In this document: piece by piece, positions 1-11,811 of the stretch
Layout: each line of letters opens with the position of its first letter
Numbering within the stretch: position 1 is the first letter of the stretch
DNA from: Ganoderma boninense
Taxonomy: Eukaryota > Basidiomycota > Agaricomycetes > Polyporales > Polyporaceae
Assembly: GCA_002900995.3 (NCBI GenBank)
Contig: CM035306.1
Coordinates: 1,054,001 to 1,118,000 of the forward strand
Reading direction: 5' to 3'
Length of the DNA: 64,000 nt
Position numbers and translations under genes: made by a program
The notes under the pieces: model-generated
Seen by the model: only the letters and a program-made list of their open reading frames with translations
What the model was told of the DNA's origin: nothing
Databases searched by the model: none

Positions 1-224
1 CGAGTTCCTTTTCGACAGCGATGTCTGCTCATGACGCAATCTTGGCCTTCCTCGCGTCGAAGGGCTTGATGTCGGGGCTACAATATCGTAATTTATCGTG
101 ACACGGAGTGGTGGCAAGCAGCGGCATGGCTAATACACATTTACAGCCTCCCTGTGCCAACTGGCACGCGACTGGTTATGCGCTCAGGGCGTGATTGGTT
201 GCGTTGATGGGCGCACCAAGCTTT

Positions 225-1462
225 CCAGAAAGGTTACATTTGGGCGTATATCGATACGTAGCCGTGTATTCACGTAGTTGTCGCCCAGGCGAGGCGCTTA
301 CACTACAATCCATGTATTTGCATAGCCGCTTCGCCGTCAAATCCGCTGCTACGTAGCTGAGAAGGGAGTGCCCGAGCCGTCGAATACATGGCTATGTAGC
401 TGAGTGTTCTCCACCTGTGTGTAACGGTTCCCATAATCCGGTTACGTTGGATTAGTAGCCGCTACTAATACTACGATTTCAAGTTGACGAATCAACACAG
501 GTATCTAGGCTGGTCTTGCTGCCCTCTCGCCGTACTCGACCTTCATACTTCGCATATAGCCGGGTTTCGTCTCTTTGGACCTAGCGGCGGCAGGCCGCCC
601 GTTACACTGTGCACACCAGTGGTACGGCAATTGATGAGCTTCTGTTATGTTACAATTGACGCCCTGATACACGACTACGAGGTTACAAGATTACAACACA
701 CTCCATTACGTTTTAAAAGTCCGTTACAACTTCGGCCATCACCCTGCTACGCTGCTACGTGGATACATACCTGCTACGTATCGATATACGTCCAAACGTA
801 ACCGTTCTCCTTCATGCGACCCGAGTAGTTACAAGTTGTACCATTATCGTCTTGATGCATGTATGGACTGAAAGCTTGAGAACGGTTACGTTTGGACGTA
901 TATCGATACGTAGCAGGTATGTATCCACGTAGCAGCGTAGCAGGGTGATGGCCGAAGTTGTAACGGACTTTTAAAACGTAATGGAGTGTGTTGTAATCTT
1001 GTAACCTCGTAGTCGTGTATCAGGGCGTCAATTGTAACATAACAGAAGCTCATCAATTGCCGTACCACTGGTGTGCACAGTGTAACGGGCGGCCTGCCGC
1101 CGCTAGGTCCAAAGAGACGAAACCCGGCTATATGCGAAGTATGAAGGTCGAGTACGGCGAGAGGGCAGCAAGACCAGCCTAGATACCTGTGTTGATTCGT
1201 CAACTTGAAATCGTAGTATTAGTAGCGGCTACTAATCCAACGTAACCGGATTATGGGAACCGTTACACACAGGTGGAGAACACTCAGCTACATAGCCATG
1301 TATTCGACGGCTCGGGCACTCCCTTCTCAGCTACGTAGCAGCGGATTTGACGGCGAAGCGGCTATGCAAATACATGGATTGTAGTGTAAGCGCCTCGCCT
1401 GGGCGACAACTACGTGAATACACGGCTACGTATCGATATACGCCCAAATGTAACCTTTCTGG
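225..1462. repeat. Large palindrome, 585-bp arms with 68-bp spacer
   Basis: The left arm (225-809) and right arm (878-1462) are reverse complements wherever I compared them, around a centre at 843.5. The spacer is 810-877. Both arms carry the same 105-codon open frame (484-801 and 886-1203), which is mirrored and not a gene I recognise. Each arm is itself bounded by an imperfect inverted repeat of about 48 bp: the outer end begins GGTTACATTTGGGCGTATAT and the inner end, read outward, GGTTACGTTTGGACGTATAT. The unit may therefore be a roughly 580-bp MITE-like element present twice in opposite orientation. The matching stops abruptly at both edges. I see no clear target-site duplication and no transposase. 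Confidence 0.9.
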
Positions 1463-1538
1463 CATGAAGCCTGCGAGACTGGGGATTCCTTTAGAGAGTC
1501 AGACACGACAACACAACACAACATGAACCGCAGACAGG

Positions 1539-3150
1539 CTAAACGAGCTTCTCGAGCACGACTTTTCTCTCTTCCCGGTCCGTCGACGTCTCAAACGAGT
1601 CCGCGGACCGCCCAGTCATCGGGACCGGTGTCCCTGCCGCGGATCCCTGTGTCTCCACTGCCGCGGCGGAGCTGTGGACGCCCGTGCTGTGATGAAACAC
1701 AACGGTGCTGGCGGTGCCGCCCTCGGCGGACGCGAGGGCAGAGCCATGGCGGCAAGCTTGACGAGGCTGCGACAACCCTCCGGCGTCGATTGGCGACTGC
1801 TTGAGTGCTACTATGGCAATGATGGTGGTGGGGTAGATGGCCTGACAGGGAAGTCTGGTGTGTGAACCGGGAAACGGCGTATGGAGAATGCGAACTCGAC
1901 CGATGGCTTACCACGAGAGGCACTAGGCACCCGTACTCGAAGTCGTTGCTGATTGTCTCAAAGACATAATTGGGGCCAGACAGGGATGTCGGATCCGCCT
2001 GATAGACGAGGAAAACGATCTGGATGTCGCTAGAATCAATAACGCGGTTATTGTTCTCATGCAAAGAGCGAGGATTCATACCAGGATGGTGCAGTAAATA
2101 CAGCCTGACTCTGTGAGCAAGGCGAGGGACTTGAGGACCCGGGACGGAGCCTTGCCTTCAGCAAAGTGTTCCTTCAACAATTGCCTGTGCTCCCTGTTGG
2201 ATTGGCCGGCCAATAATGAGCAAGTGAACGGATGAGGAATGAGGAAAGAAAATGCACCAGGATTTGTAGGCGATTAGACACGTCGCGAGGACGTTCGTGG
2301 TGAAGGACGCGACTAAAGATACCATACCGTATATGTTTCCCGCAATCAGAATATACAGGACGTAGCCATTCGGGGCGTGCTCCAACGTGGCCATGCCAAT
2401 GATGGCAAAGCCATTGGGGGCGTCAGATGGTCGTCGCAGAAATGTAAAAAGAAATACACCTTACATATAGAAATCAGGATCAGTACGGGGCCCAGGAAAG
2501 TGACAACCTTGTGCTGCCAGATGACACATGCCCGCCACCAGACAATCGCATCTCCGATTACGAACTGTAGAATCAAAATAAGACATGGTCTCTTGGACAC
2601 GGGACAGAAACACCCACGTTCACCCCAAAGGCGACCGTCATCATCCAGGATTGTTGGTAAATAGTTTCCAGCGTGGTGTCCGCGCCTTCCTCGTCGTAGA
2701 ATGGAGAGAGAAGGCCAAAGAACGCCTGTGACATGAAATAGCTTCTGTTTGACCACGACCATGCAAGCGCTGTCATGTAGGTCGTAGTTGACATGTATAG
2801 GAGGACGGTGCCGAGGAGGAGAATCCTGCCGTTGGTCTGTGCAACGGCTCCCCGGGAGCTGCCAAGAGGGATTAGTGTATGATGCGGGCTCATCAAAGAG
2901 AAATATCTGTTCTGACGCGAGGAAATATATGGAAGTCAAGACGAGAATAGTCAGTATGCCTGTAATTGTGTAAGCATGGTGAATTGGAATGCAGGCAGGA
3001 CTGCTCACCGAAGGATAGGCTCGCCAGCGAGATCTGGACCATGATCTCTCCATCGGTGGAGGCCGACAGCGAGGCATTTAGGAAGCCCAATGCCCACGTG
3101 TTGAGCACTACCGGATGAAAGTGAGGGGAAGTATAGTTATCAGAAGACAT
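1539..3150 (-). CDS. Seven-helix membrane protein, paralogue A
   Basis: This is an intron-rich gene of an Agaricomycete membrane-protein family that I recognise by sequence pattern but cannot name functionally. The start is the ATG at 3150-3148 (peptide begins MSSDNYTSPH); the stop is TAG at 1539. Exon 1 (3009-3150) and exon 2 (2917-2959) join in phase to an exon from 2858 carrying AVAQTNGRILLLGTVLLY. Later exons carry the family hallmark GDAIVWWRACVIW, the helix NVLATCLIAYKSW, the helix ESGCIYCTILV, and the last pair FEYGCLVPLVV and AIYPTTIIAIVAL. About seven hydrophobic segments are visible. The cytoplasm-like Ser/Thr-rich tail contains STVVFHHST. Introns fall at the same places as in paralogues B-D. 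A receptor-like role is only a guess. Confidence 0.75.
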
Positions 3151-5392
3151 TGCGACAGAACATCAAGGTAGGGGAGCGAGAGATGTGTCGTTGTGGTACA
3201 GCGCAGGCCGTGGAGGAAGAGCAGCATCTGGCCCTCGAGGTCCTTTATAGACGGTATGCCGCGTCCGGTGACCACAGCGGAAAGCGAGGATGGTCTTGCT
3301 ATCGATCTGTCAGGTTTAGAGCTTATTTTACAACCTTCGTCGCAAGCCAAACCGTCCGAGGAAAGTCGACTGCTTGCATAGACAAGCGTTAGTAAGAAGA
3401 CGTGCTCCGAGTCGTGACCCTACAACTACAAGTTAGCGGTTGAAAAGCTGGCCCTTAGCGCACAGTACATTGTATAAGAAGTGAAACTTTGAGCAGGTTG
3501 AACATCTGAGAGTTTGGGCAGAATATATGGAGGCTGAGAGAGAGAAACATGGCAGAAGCATCCCGCCGGGCGTTTCGGAGTCGGTCGCGGTGGCGGGCTG
3601 GCAGGACCCATGACACCCCCAGCGATGGGCTGCGCCACCGCGATTCGGATGGCAACACTCCGGGCTGTGTCCTCTTCCATGAATCGGTTGGCTGTTCACA
3701 TCTTACACAAAAAGGTATTTCTCAGTGCTAGGTCTTCCAGTTCCAACCCTCACTGTCGACGCAGTGGCCGGTACCTTGGCAGGCCTGAGGCCTGATGTTC
3801 GATCCCGGGGAATCCACGGCGAGCACCGCGGCGAGACACAAACTCACCAAGTTCCAAAGCGTATTCACGCTAGAGATTCAAAAAACCCAATATTCCGATA
3901 TTGACGGTGCGTCGGCGTCCGTCATGGTCTTCATTACGAAACTGCCGCTGACGAGATATCATTGTCACCGCCAGGCTAGCCACACCCAATTCTAAGCACT
4001 GCCAGCAACCTGTTCTACTAGGTTGCCACTGATCTACGGTGCTACCATCTCATGAACCGTCTGGCTGGCATGCTTCGAGAGGACTGCGACCCAAAGTCAG
4101 CTTCGCTCTTCCCCTATTCCCCTATACTCGTTGAACATCAAATGGCCGCCTGGTCGTTGTCAACTAGACGTCACCCTCCGCCACTATCACCGGCGCAAGA
4201 AGCTGCCTCCATAATCGCACAGATCAACGCAGTCTTCATCTGTATCTACCACCACCACCACCGCCACCACCTTCTTCTCTTTCTCTCCTCATTGTCACCA
4301 TCTTTTTCATCTACGTAGCGACGGTTTCGCTCGCTCATCATAGAACCCAAACGCATGGTCTCCACCAAACAACCCAAAACATTCTTACGGTCAGCCCTGC
4401 GGCTCCGAATCGCCGCTACCCTCCTCGTAAGTACTTCCAGTCCCCGGCCTGCCTCCACATATAACAAGCACATCCGAATTAACTGGGGCCTCGAGAACAC
4501 GCCACAGCGCGCCCCCGTCGACGCCCGCGCGCGCAGCATGCGGAGGACGCGATATAGTGTTTCACTAAGCAGAAGGTCCGCGAGCAGGACGCGGGTCGCC
4601 TCGATGACATGCTGTTCGGCGGGCAGAATATCGCGTCATAGGCTCCCTCGCATCTCCGAGAGGGGGTGTACACGCTGGAAGGCGACGGGGTTGATTATCA
4701 GAATAATGAGGCAGCGCCTCACGGTCGATGAGCGTGACATCCTGAGGTCCGAAGCGGTACGACTGTTCTCCATTGCTTCGGTCTTGAAGACATCCGAGCG
4801 TCTGTCACCGGTCAGAGACTCCGGCGAAGTTGTGCTTCCCTGTCTTCTCTATGGACAGGGGGGAGACCGGACTAAAAATGCAAAACTTTACCTGTTCGCC
4901 TTGCCCCCTTCAACCATCCCGATAGCGCACCTCTTGACGAAGGCATCCGTGGTCTTCGATGCCGTGCTCGTGAAGATCGTCTGTAATGGGATGGCGGCTC
5001 TCCGACCTTGCCTCCTCCCTCCTCGATCGCGAACACTCGGGCAGCGAACCTTCGAGCGAGGGACATGCGATGACCTATCTTGGGGATGGCGTGCTTGGCA
5101 CCCACATTCCCATGACATCCGTCCAGGTATGGACAGAGTCCGACCCGGAGTCAGCGCGCGAAGACAGATACACGCCGAACACGCCACCCTTCCAACAAAC
5201 TCTCCGCTGTCTGGGTCCGGGAGCCGCCCCGTTCTTGTTCGCCAGGGGGATTCCATGCTTGCCCCAACGTCGAGACTGTACATCAGGGTATAGGAATTGC
5301 GTTGCACCAAGTCCGAGATAGTCAGAGAGCCTGAAGCGACTTGACTTGGACGACGACCCGAAGACTGGAGAACATGCATCGGGCCGGATAGG
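3151..5392. other. Intergenic, no recognised gene
   Basis: I find no conserved protein here. Long frames exist, including a 312-codon frame at 4355-5293, but they resemble nothing known and overlap other frames. A short CCA-type microsatellite lies around 4251-4272. A peptide-like start at 4355 followed by a consensus donor (gtaagtac, about 4427) hints at a decayed exon, with no support beyond that. Confidence 0.5.
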
Positions 5393-7046
5393 CTAGACGA
5401 GGCTGAGACTGTCTACCCTCAGGCTAGCTTTCGTCTTTTCCTCGATAGTCGACGTCTCGAGCGAGTGCGCGCTTCCACGATGCAAGTGAGCCGCTGCCGG
5501 AGTACCGTCCGTGGTGTCCCGGGCATCTCCTGCAGCCGTGGATGCGGCGCGGAGCGTCGAGTGATGGAACACCACGGTGCTGGACGCTCCGGTCTCGCCC
5601 GCCCCCGCGCCAGAGCCGTGCCGCCGACCGTGGTTGGCTTGGGACAGCCCTCCTGCATCGATCGGGGACTGCTTGAGCGCGACGATGGCGATGATCGTCG
5701 TCGGGTAGATGGCCTGCCAGTGGTAGCCAAGTTCAGCGGCGTGAGCATAGGAAGTTCTCGTTTGAGAGGATGAATGAAGGCGGCTTACCACGAGAGGCAC
5801 GAGGCATCCGTACTCGAAGTCGTTGGCGACTGTCTCGAAAGCGGCGTTGGGGCCAGTGAGAGAAGTGGGATCGGCTTCGTAGGTGAGGAAAAACGTCTGG
5901 AGTTCGGTGCCATGAGCATATGTAGTCCAGCATGAGAGCGGGAATTTAATACCAGGATGGTGCAGTATATACAACCCGACTCTGTAAGCAACGCGAGAGC
6001 CTTGAGGACTCGGGACGAGGCTCTGCCCTCGGCAAAATGTTGCTTCAACAGTTGCCGGTGCTGCCTGTGTAGGTTTCGATGGAAGAGAGTAAACATTGGG
6101 ATTTGGAACGTGCAGGAAACAGTTTGAGGTGCACGCACCACGCCTTGTAGCCGATCAAAAGCGTGGCGAGGACGTTTGTGGCGAAGGACAGTATCAGAGA
6201 TACCATACCCCATATATCGCCTGCGATTAAGATGTTGAGGTCATAGCCGTTTGGGACGGGCCCCACCGTGACCATCCCAACAATCGCACAAACGTTTTGG
6301 GGGTCAGACGATAACGACACGCATACAAATAACTGAACATACCTATGGCAATGAATATGAGAACGGGGCCCATGCAAGTGACGACCTTGTGCCACTGCCA
6401 GATGACACATGCGCGCCACCAGACGATTGCGTCTCCGATTACGAACTGCAGCACGAAAATGAAGTACGTATGGATTAAGACTTGCCACGAAAGAGCAGCA
6501 CTCACGTTGACCCCCAGCGCGATCGTCACCATCCAGGATTGCTGGTGAATCGCGTATTCCAGCGCAGCGCTTTCGTCCCCGCCGTTGTAGAGCGGAGAGA
6601 AGAGGCCGTCGTTTGCCGTGGTGACGAAGTGATTCCTATTTTTCCACGACCATATGAGTGCCGCCATGTACGTCATGGTCGACAGGTACAGGAGTACGGT
6701 GCCCAGGAGGAGGATCCTGCCATTAGTCTGTGCGATTGAGCCTCGGGAGCTGTCAAGGAGAGATGAGTGAGTGTATGCGGGCTTATCGAAGAGAACAGAT
6801 CGCTCTTGACATGAGGAAGTAAATAGAAGTGGCGACAAGGATGGACAGAATTCCTAATGACATCCTTCAAGGTAAGTGCGGCTAAAGGGGAAGCAGGCAA
6901 TGTTACTCACCGAATGACAGGTTCGCCAGCGAGACCTGCGAGATCGTGTCTCCTGCGGTGTTGGCGGCGCGCTGCAAGTACGCCAATGCGCCCGTGTTGA
7001 GTTCGACTGCACGGAAGTCTGGGAGGGTTGAGTTGTCGAGAGACAT
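5393..7046 (-). CDS. Seven-helix membrane protein, paralogue B
   Basis: Closest in this window to paralogue A. The start is the ATG at 7046-7044 (MSLDNSTLPDF); exon 1 ends in SLANLSFG before a gtgagt donor at about 6910. The exon holding SIAQTNGRILLLGTVLLY is followed by the hallmark GDAIVWWRACVIW, then helices in the segments ILIAGDIWGMVSLI and NVLATLLIGYKAW, then ESGCIYCTILV, FEYGCLVPLVV and the final helix. The tail repeats the STVVFHHST motif and ends at 5393. Intron positions, including the donor inside the second transmembrane exon (codon ending AT before gtcaag), match those of A. It looks intact. A-B tandem duplication is the simplest origin. Function is unknown. Confidence 0.75.
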
Positions 7047-8771
7047 TGTTATGGAAAGGGTAGGGGAGAGAGAAAGCGGTGCCCTGGCGGAGAGCGGGGA
7101 AGGGCCTCACGGCGACTCTCGACGTCCTTGGCGCACATTTGAGTGCCACGGCGGAAAGAGATGAGATGATCCGACGCTAAATCTGACCATGTCCAATCCT
7201 GGTGCACCTTCTACGCGATGGCGAGAGTTGTATGGGGAAAGTGGACTGTCGCCGAGTGCGTTATCTATGGTTAAGATTCATGTCGACGAGGCGCCCGGAC
7301 CCCCGACAGACTGATTCGGCGATCTCCTTGAAAACAGTTGAGGATCTTCGCTCCCATCGTGAGTACGGCATGGAGTACACCATTGAGAACTTACGAAGAG
7401 CTCATGAGCTAGAAGACATGTCAGTGGTAGAAGACTCAAGTACGAGTAGTTTGCAGCTGGCAGCCTGCGGAGAAGAAAAGGAGTTCAGTTGGATTGCCGG
7501 AAGTGGCGTGCGGAAGGGACCCTTGACACCTCTACGCCAAGGAGACTTCGAAATGGCGCCCAACTCTCAGTCCACTTCCATGTCCTCAAGTCGGCTGTTT
7601 TACACAATTAGTAGTCGGCCCTTAATACTCACGGCAAGTTGCCCAATACTCCGGCAAATCATTTCTCCATTACTGTGATTCCGGCCACCGTCGTGACGCC
7701 CCCTCACTGACCCCCGCCGCGGCCCACACTGGAATCAACCCAAGAGCGTTGAAGGTCCATGCTAGACATGTCCAGGACTGTGTTTTTCAAGCTCTCAGGT
7801 GAGCTTTTATCTGCCCTAACCGCGCCTCCCTCCACCGACTACCAACTCGATTGTTCCCAACCAGGGACGTCAGCCTCCAACAACCTCGGCGTCAGGAACA
7901 GCCTCCATGGCCGCAAAGCAACCCAACCTTCATTCATAACTATCATCTTCCGCTCATTATCACCTCCTTCGCGGCCACCCTTCTACTCGCTCGTGATGAC
8001 CCCTACATGCGCGCCGCTCGCCTCACAGTCCCTTGCAGCCCCGTTTCGCCAGACTCCCTCCTAGCACCACCAGCCCCGGCCTCTCCCTCCAACAAGAAGG
8101 ATCTACAAAAATCCAAGGACACCTTCGCGCATGCCGCTGATGGAGCCCGCAATGTTTCCGTGGATGGCTGGCCATGTTGACGCCGAGGGATGTCGGGGCT
8201 GTCTTCGTTCTGTTATGGGAAGAACATACCTGGTGGCGATGACCATGGTGCGAAGGAGACCCCAACTCGAGGGCATGATTTCAAGTTTGAGTTACTTAAC
8301 TCAGAAGAGCTCCTAGTGTTTGAGACACGAATCGTCGGCCAATGTCACAGAGCATTCCCTGAATCCTCAGACACGCAAACGGACCAAAATGAGTAAGAAC
8401 CATGTGTGGGCAACTGGACTACACTGTGTTATTCAGTTGGACCGACTTCTGAAGACCTGACGGCTGAGCTTGAGCGGGCACGCACGGGCCCATGAGCCTG
8501 GGGCCTTCGGCATTTGCCGCTGACTTCATGCTTCCCTCGTAACTTAGTTTGTCGTTGTCAACTGCCAAGTGTCCCTCCTCCGCCGTGTAGTGTTCAATCT
8601 CACGTTACAGGATACTGGTCTAACCTAGACACTTGTACAAGGATACTCATCGAGGTATGTTGACTTTCCAAGGTCAAATCAAGGTGGACGTACTAATCGA
8701 TTACGCTTCTCAGATTACTCGATCGCAGCAGCTTCAAGAAGAACGAGTGGTCGTCTTGCGCCTCCACATCC
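7047..8771. other. Intergenic, no recognised gene
   Basis: Contains the shared upstream region of membrane gene B and MYND gene 1. Open frames at 7202-7678 and 7851-8180 have no recognisable domain. The frame near 7915-8064 shows a short hydrophobic run (SFAATLLLA) that could be a remnant exon. I see no RNA gene. Confidence 0.5.
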
Positions 8772-9786
8772 ATGGACAACTCGAGGAAAGCCAATCACGT
8801 CCCATCCGTGCCCATCGTATGTGATGACACTGCTTGTCAATGGTGCGATCAAGGGCCCTCTCAGGGCAAAAAACTCAAACGATGCCGTGCCTGCAACATC
8901 GCTGTTTATTGTGGCAAGGAGTGTCAAACAGCGGCGTGGCCAACCCACAAGCAAGTCCCTCCCATATTTGTGCACTCGCGGCATTCAACTCCGATCTAAC
9001 TTCCTCTTCCTTTACTCCAGGGGGTTATGTCGCAGCCGGAAGAATCCCCAGGGCGGAGAAATGCCAGGCCGCGCCGGGTACGACTCGTTCCTCGCACTCG
9101 CGCGAGGCGTCCAGGACTGGGTCAACATCCACAAGTACTCCATGTCAGTTTTGGCCCACGCCACGATACGCAGCACTGGTGGCGTTGCGGCCAGCTTGCG
9201 ACACGGCCGGATGGTCGTCTTCGTCCTGTCGTCGCGACGGGCTGAAAGCCGCCCGGCGGCCGACATCAATCCCGCCGAAGCGTTCAGCGTCGTCGGCGTC
9301 TCCAACCAGGAAGGGGAATACGTGCGCCCCTTCCGCGAGATTTCAGACAAGATCAAACGGGGCATCGACGGAGGGTTCTGCCGGGAGCCGAACAGGACGC
9401 CTGCTGGATGCGTCCCTGTGCTCTACATCGTGAAGGGCACGGAGACCCCTACTGTCTCGTCGCTGTATTCCGTCTATCTCCCCTCCAACCATCCCGACGG
9501 CGCCGTGGACCAAGAAACGGTCGCGTTCTTCCACGACATCTGCCGCATCTTCATGAATTTCGTCAATCATGGAACTGTGATACAGCGTCCTGCGGATGGC
9601 CGTAGCCCGGGTACTCCGCCGTCTGGTTTCCTGGTGCCACCGACGAAGAAAGGAGATTGGACATGGCAGCCAGATCTGGGCGAGACAGCATGGCAGGAAA
9701 TGGATAGGCTGATGTCGCAGCAGGTTGTCCCTTTCAATACGACGGGTTCCGCTACGGAGCTTTGGTCGCGCTTCCAACAATGGTGA
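8772..9786 (+). CDS. MYND zinc-finger protein 1 (GC-AG intron)
   Basis: Two exons, 8772-8950 and 9021-9786, give 314 aa in frame. Exon 1 encodes a MYND finger: CQWC, then CRAC, then YCGKEC, then the histidine of HK. The final zinc cysteine comes from exon 2 (HK|GLC), so the intron splits the finger. The 70-nt intron begins GCAAGT rather than GT and ends CAG. The downstream domain is the uncharacterised carboxy region shared by all MYND paralogues here: an amphipathic block (ARGVQDWVNIHKYSM), the strand MVVFVLSSRR, the NPAEAFSV block, PVLYIVKG, an acidic helix around EETVAFF-like residues, and the terminal LWSRFQQW. The role is unknown; MYND fingers usually bind proteins. Confidence 0.85.
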
Positions 9787-10050
9787 CTGCGTCGCGCGGC
9801 GGTGTCTCGGGTTATGGTGCGTTTTCAAACTTGTTCCTTGACGTACAATCAATACAAACTCGACAGGAGTATAGTTGTTTGTAGGAGATATGTTTGTGAA
9901 TGTAACTACGGACTGCATATCTCAACTTAACCCATCTTGTATTCGAACCGTGACTGTCCTGTTGATAGCCATAGATACTCCATTAAACCCATTTCTTGCA
10001 CCTGTACAATTACATGCTCCGTATCCTCCAATCTTGAAACCCAAGCTTGC

Positions 10051-11218
10051 TCACATATTTTCACGAGGAGGGATCTGTCGAAACAACTCAATCATATGCT
10101 CCATCTTCCCGGGGTTCTCCACGAACTCGGGCCCCAGCGTCTCCATCACCCTGTCGAACTCGGCGTGTTCCCCCGGCCGGTAGTCCGCCCACGTCTCGAA
10201 CAGCTGCCTCCACCTCCACACCCCGCGGATCCACACAAACTGGCCGGGGGGCCGCGTCGCCGCCGTCGGGCCGAGACTCGGGCTGAGCGCGCCCATGGGG
10301 AGCCCCGCGCGCGTCGCCTCGACGCACAGCGCGGTGACGGCCTGGAGCGCGCGCAGCGTCGCGTCGCTCATCGGGAGGCGCGGCTCGGGCTCGCGCGCGA
10401 TGGGGGGGAAGGCCCAGCTCGTGCAGCCCGTGTCCTCGACCAGGTGGCAGACGGACGCCAGGCCGACGATGCGGCTGTCGTAGTGCCCCAAGATCGCCGT
10501 GCGGCGCTGCTCGGCGTCCGCCCAGCTCTCCTGGAGCTTTGCGGACCACCTGCCAGAGGCTGCGGCGGTCGAAGGGAAGTCCACGAGCGCGTGCGACTGC
10601 AGAAGGAACGACTGCGCGGGGTCCACCCGGTCTGGATGGTGGCCGGCGAGGGCGGGATTGAGCTTGAAGACGAAGAGGATGGTCTTGTTTCGCTGCGCGA
10701 TGGGGTCCCAGTACATGTGGCCCAGCTTCGTGTTCTTGTACAGCACGGCCTTGACGAGCGCTTTGAGCGCCCACTCGTGCACGTCCAGGTACTCGTTCAA
10801 GAGCCGCCGCTGGTGGCGTTCCGACGAGAGCCCAAGTCGTCCGAAGGCCTCTCTGAATGCTACGCCCTCCGCAGAATCGTCGGGCGCGGCGACCATCCGG
10901 GCGTGGGACGCGACCGAAAGGCATCGAGTCCTAGATAGCAATTGTCAGGTTAGCATCCCGGCGAGTGCGTCGACAGTATCCGGGAGGCGATGTTCAAGAT
11001 ACTCACTTGTGGTGCGCCCACTCCGCCTTCTGGCAGTCTTTGCTGCAGTACGCGACTTCGGCGCATCCGGTGCATCGTTTGAGTCGCAGTTTGGACCCCG
11101 GCGTGCCTGGCCTCCTCCTGCAGTGGTTGCAGAACTCCAGCAGGCTGGCATTGAACACCGAGATGGGTGGCCGATGGACCGCGACGACCTCCGAGTCCTT
11201 CGGGCAGTTCGACGGCAT
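10051..11218 (-). CDS. MYND zinc-finger protein 2
   Basis: Exons 11007-11218 and 10051-10930 join in phase to give 363 aa. The first exon starts MPSNCPKDSE and carries the finger: CNHC, CTGC, YCSKDC, then HHK. The intron donor is a normal GTGAGT, and exon 2 supplies the last cysteine (HK|TRC). The carboxy part is the most diverged of the family in this window. It lacks the LWxxFxxW ending and instead finishes near IELFRQIPPRENM. Its DNA is notably GC-rich. It is convergent with MYND gene 1, whose stop lies 265 bp away. No catalytic SET domain is visible, so it is not a SMYD-type methyltransferase. Confidence 0.85.
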
Positions 11219-11811
11219 GGCTGGGGGACACAGAGTTGACTGAGCTTGAGCGCTTCGAAGACTGGGTCGAATTTAAAATTACAGCTGTTGCGCTACACCC
11301 CTAAAGCTTAGCTATCTTTATACTAGGCTGGCAGTCTTGTCATGACTGACCGCGGCTTTCACCCGACTGAGGTGGCATTCAATTTGCAGGTGGTGGCAGC
11401 GGCTTCGCATGTTCGCTTCGCAGTGGCTCATACATGGTTCTGCCATAGGAAATGAGAAGATGCATACTACAAGAACGCCGGGCGGCGATGCAGCCTCGAT
11501 TATGACCGTGACACGGAGAGTACTAGTATTCCAGACACTCATTCCGCCTGTTGGTGGTCGTGAGTTAATGGATACATCCGCGGACAAACTTGAACTAGCC
11601 CAGGCAGCTGAAGCCCCTCGTCTATCCTTCGCTCATACATGTTTCCAGGGCTACCGGATGCATGCCCCAACGATTGGTACCTACTATTCCATCCGTTGGA
11701 ACCTCCGCCTCCTCACCGGTGCTGCCGTGGAACGCGGAACGCTGAAATACGATTGTACCGGATATACCTCCATCAGCTGTGTCAGAACCGTAACCGTGAA
11801 CTTAGCAGACG
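11219..11811. other. Intergenic, no recognised gene
   Basis: About 590 bp between the start of MYND gene 2 and the end of membrane gene C. A plus-strand open frame (11409-11939) runs into membrane gene C antisense and has no domain. I see nothing else. Confidence 0.5.

Noticed and set aside
484..1203. Two identical 105-codon frames in opposite directions
   Set aside because: They are mirror images within the palindrome, start at TTG, and show no domain.
4355..5293. 312-codon plus-strand frame
   Set aside because: No recognisable domain, biased Arg/Ser composition typical of chance frames in GC-rich DNA, and overlapping frames on both strands.
8772..9786. SMYD-type histone methyltransferase
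   Set aside because: The MYND finger is present, but no SET-domain motifs are seen in this or the other MYND genes.
10088..10938. Long frames overlapping MYND gene 2 (333 and 278 codons)
   Set aside because: Shadows of the GC-rich coding exon; the frame with conserved family residues is the 10051-10930 exon.
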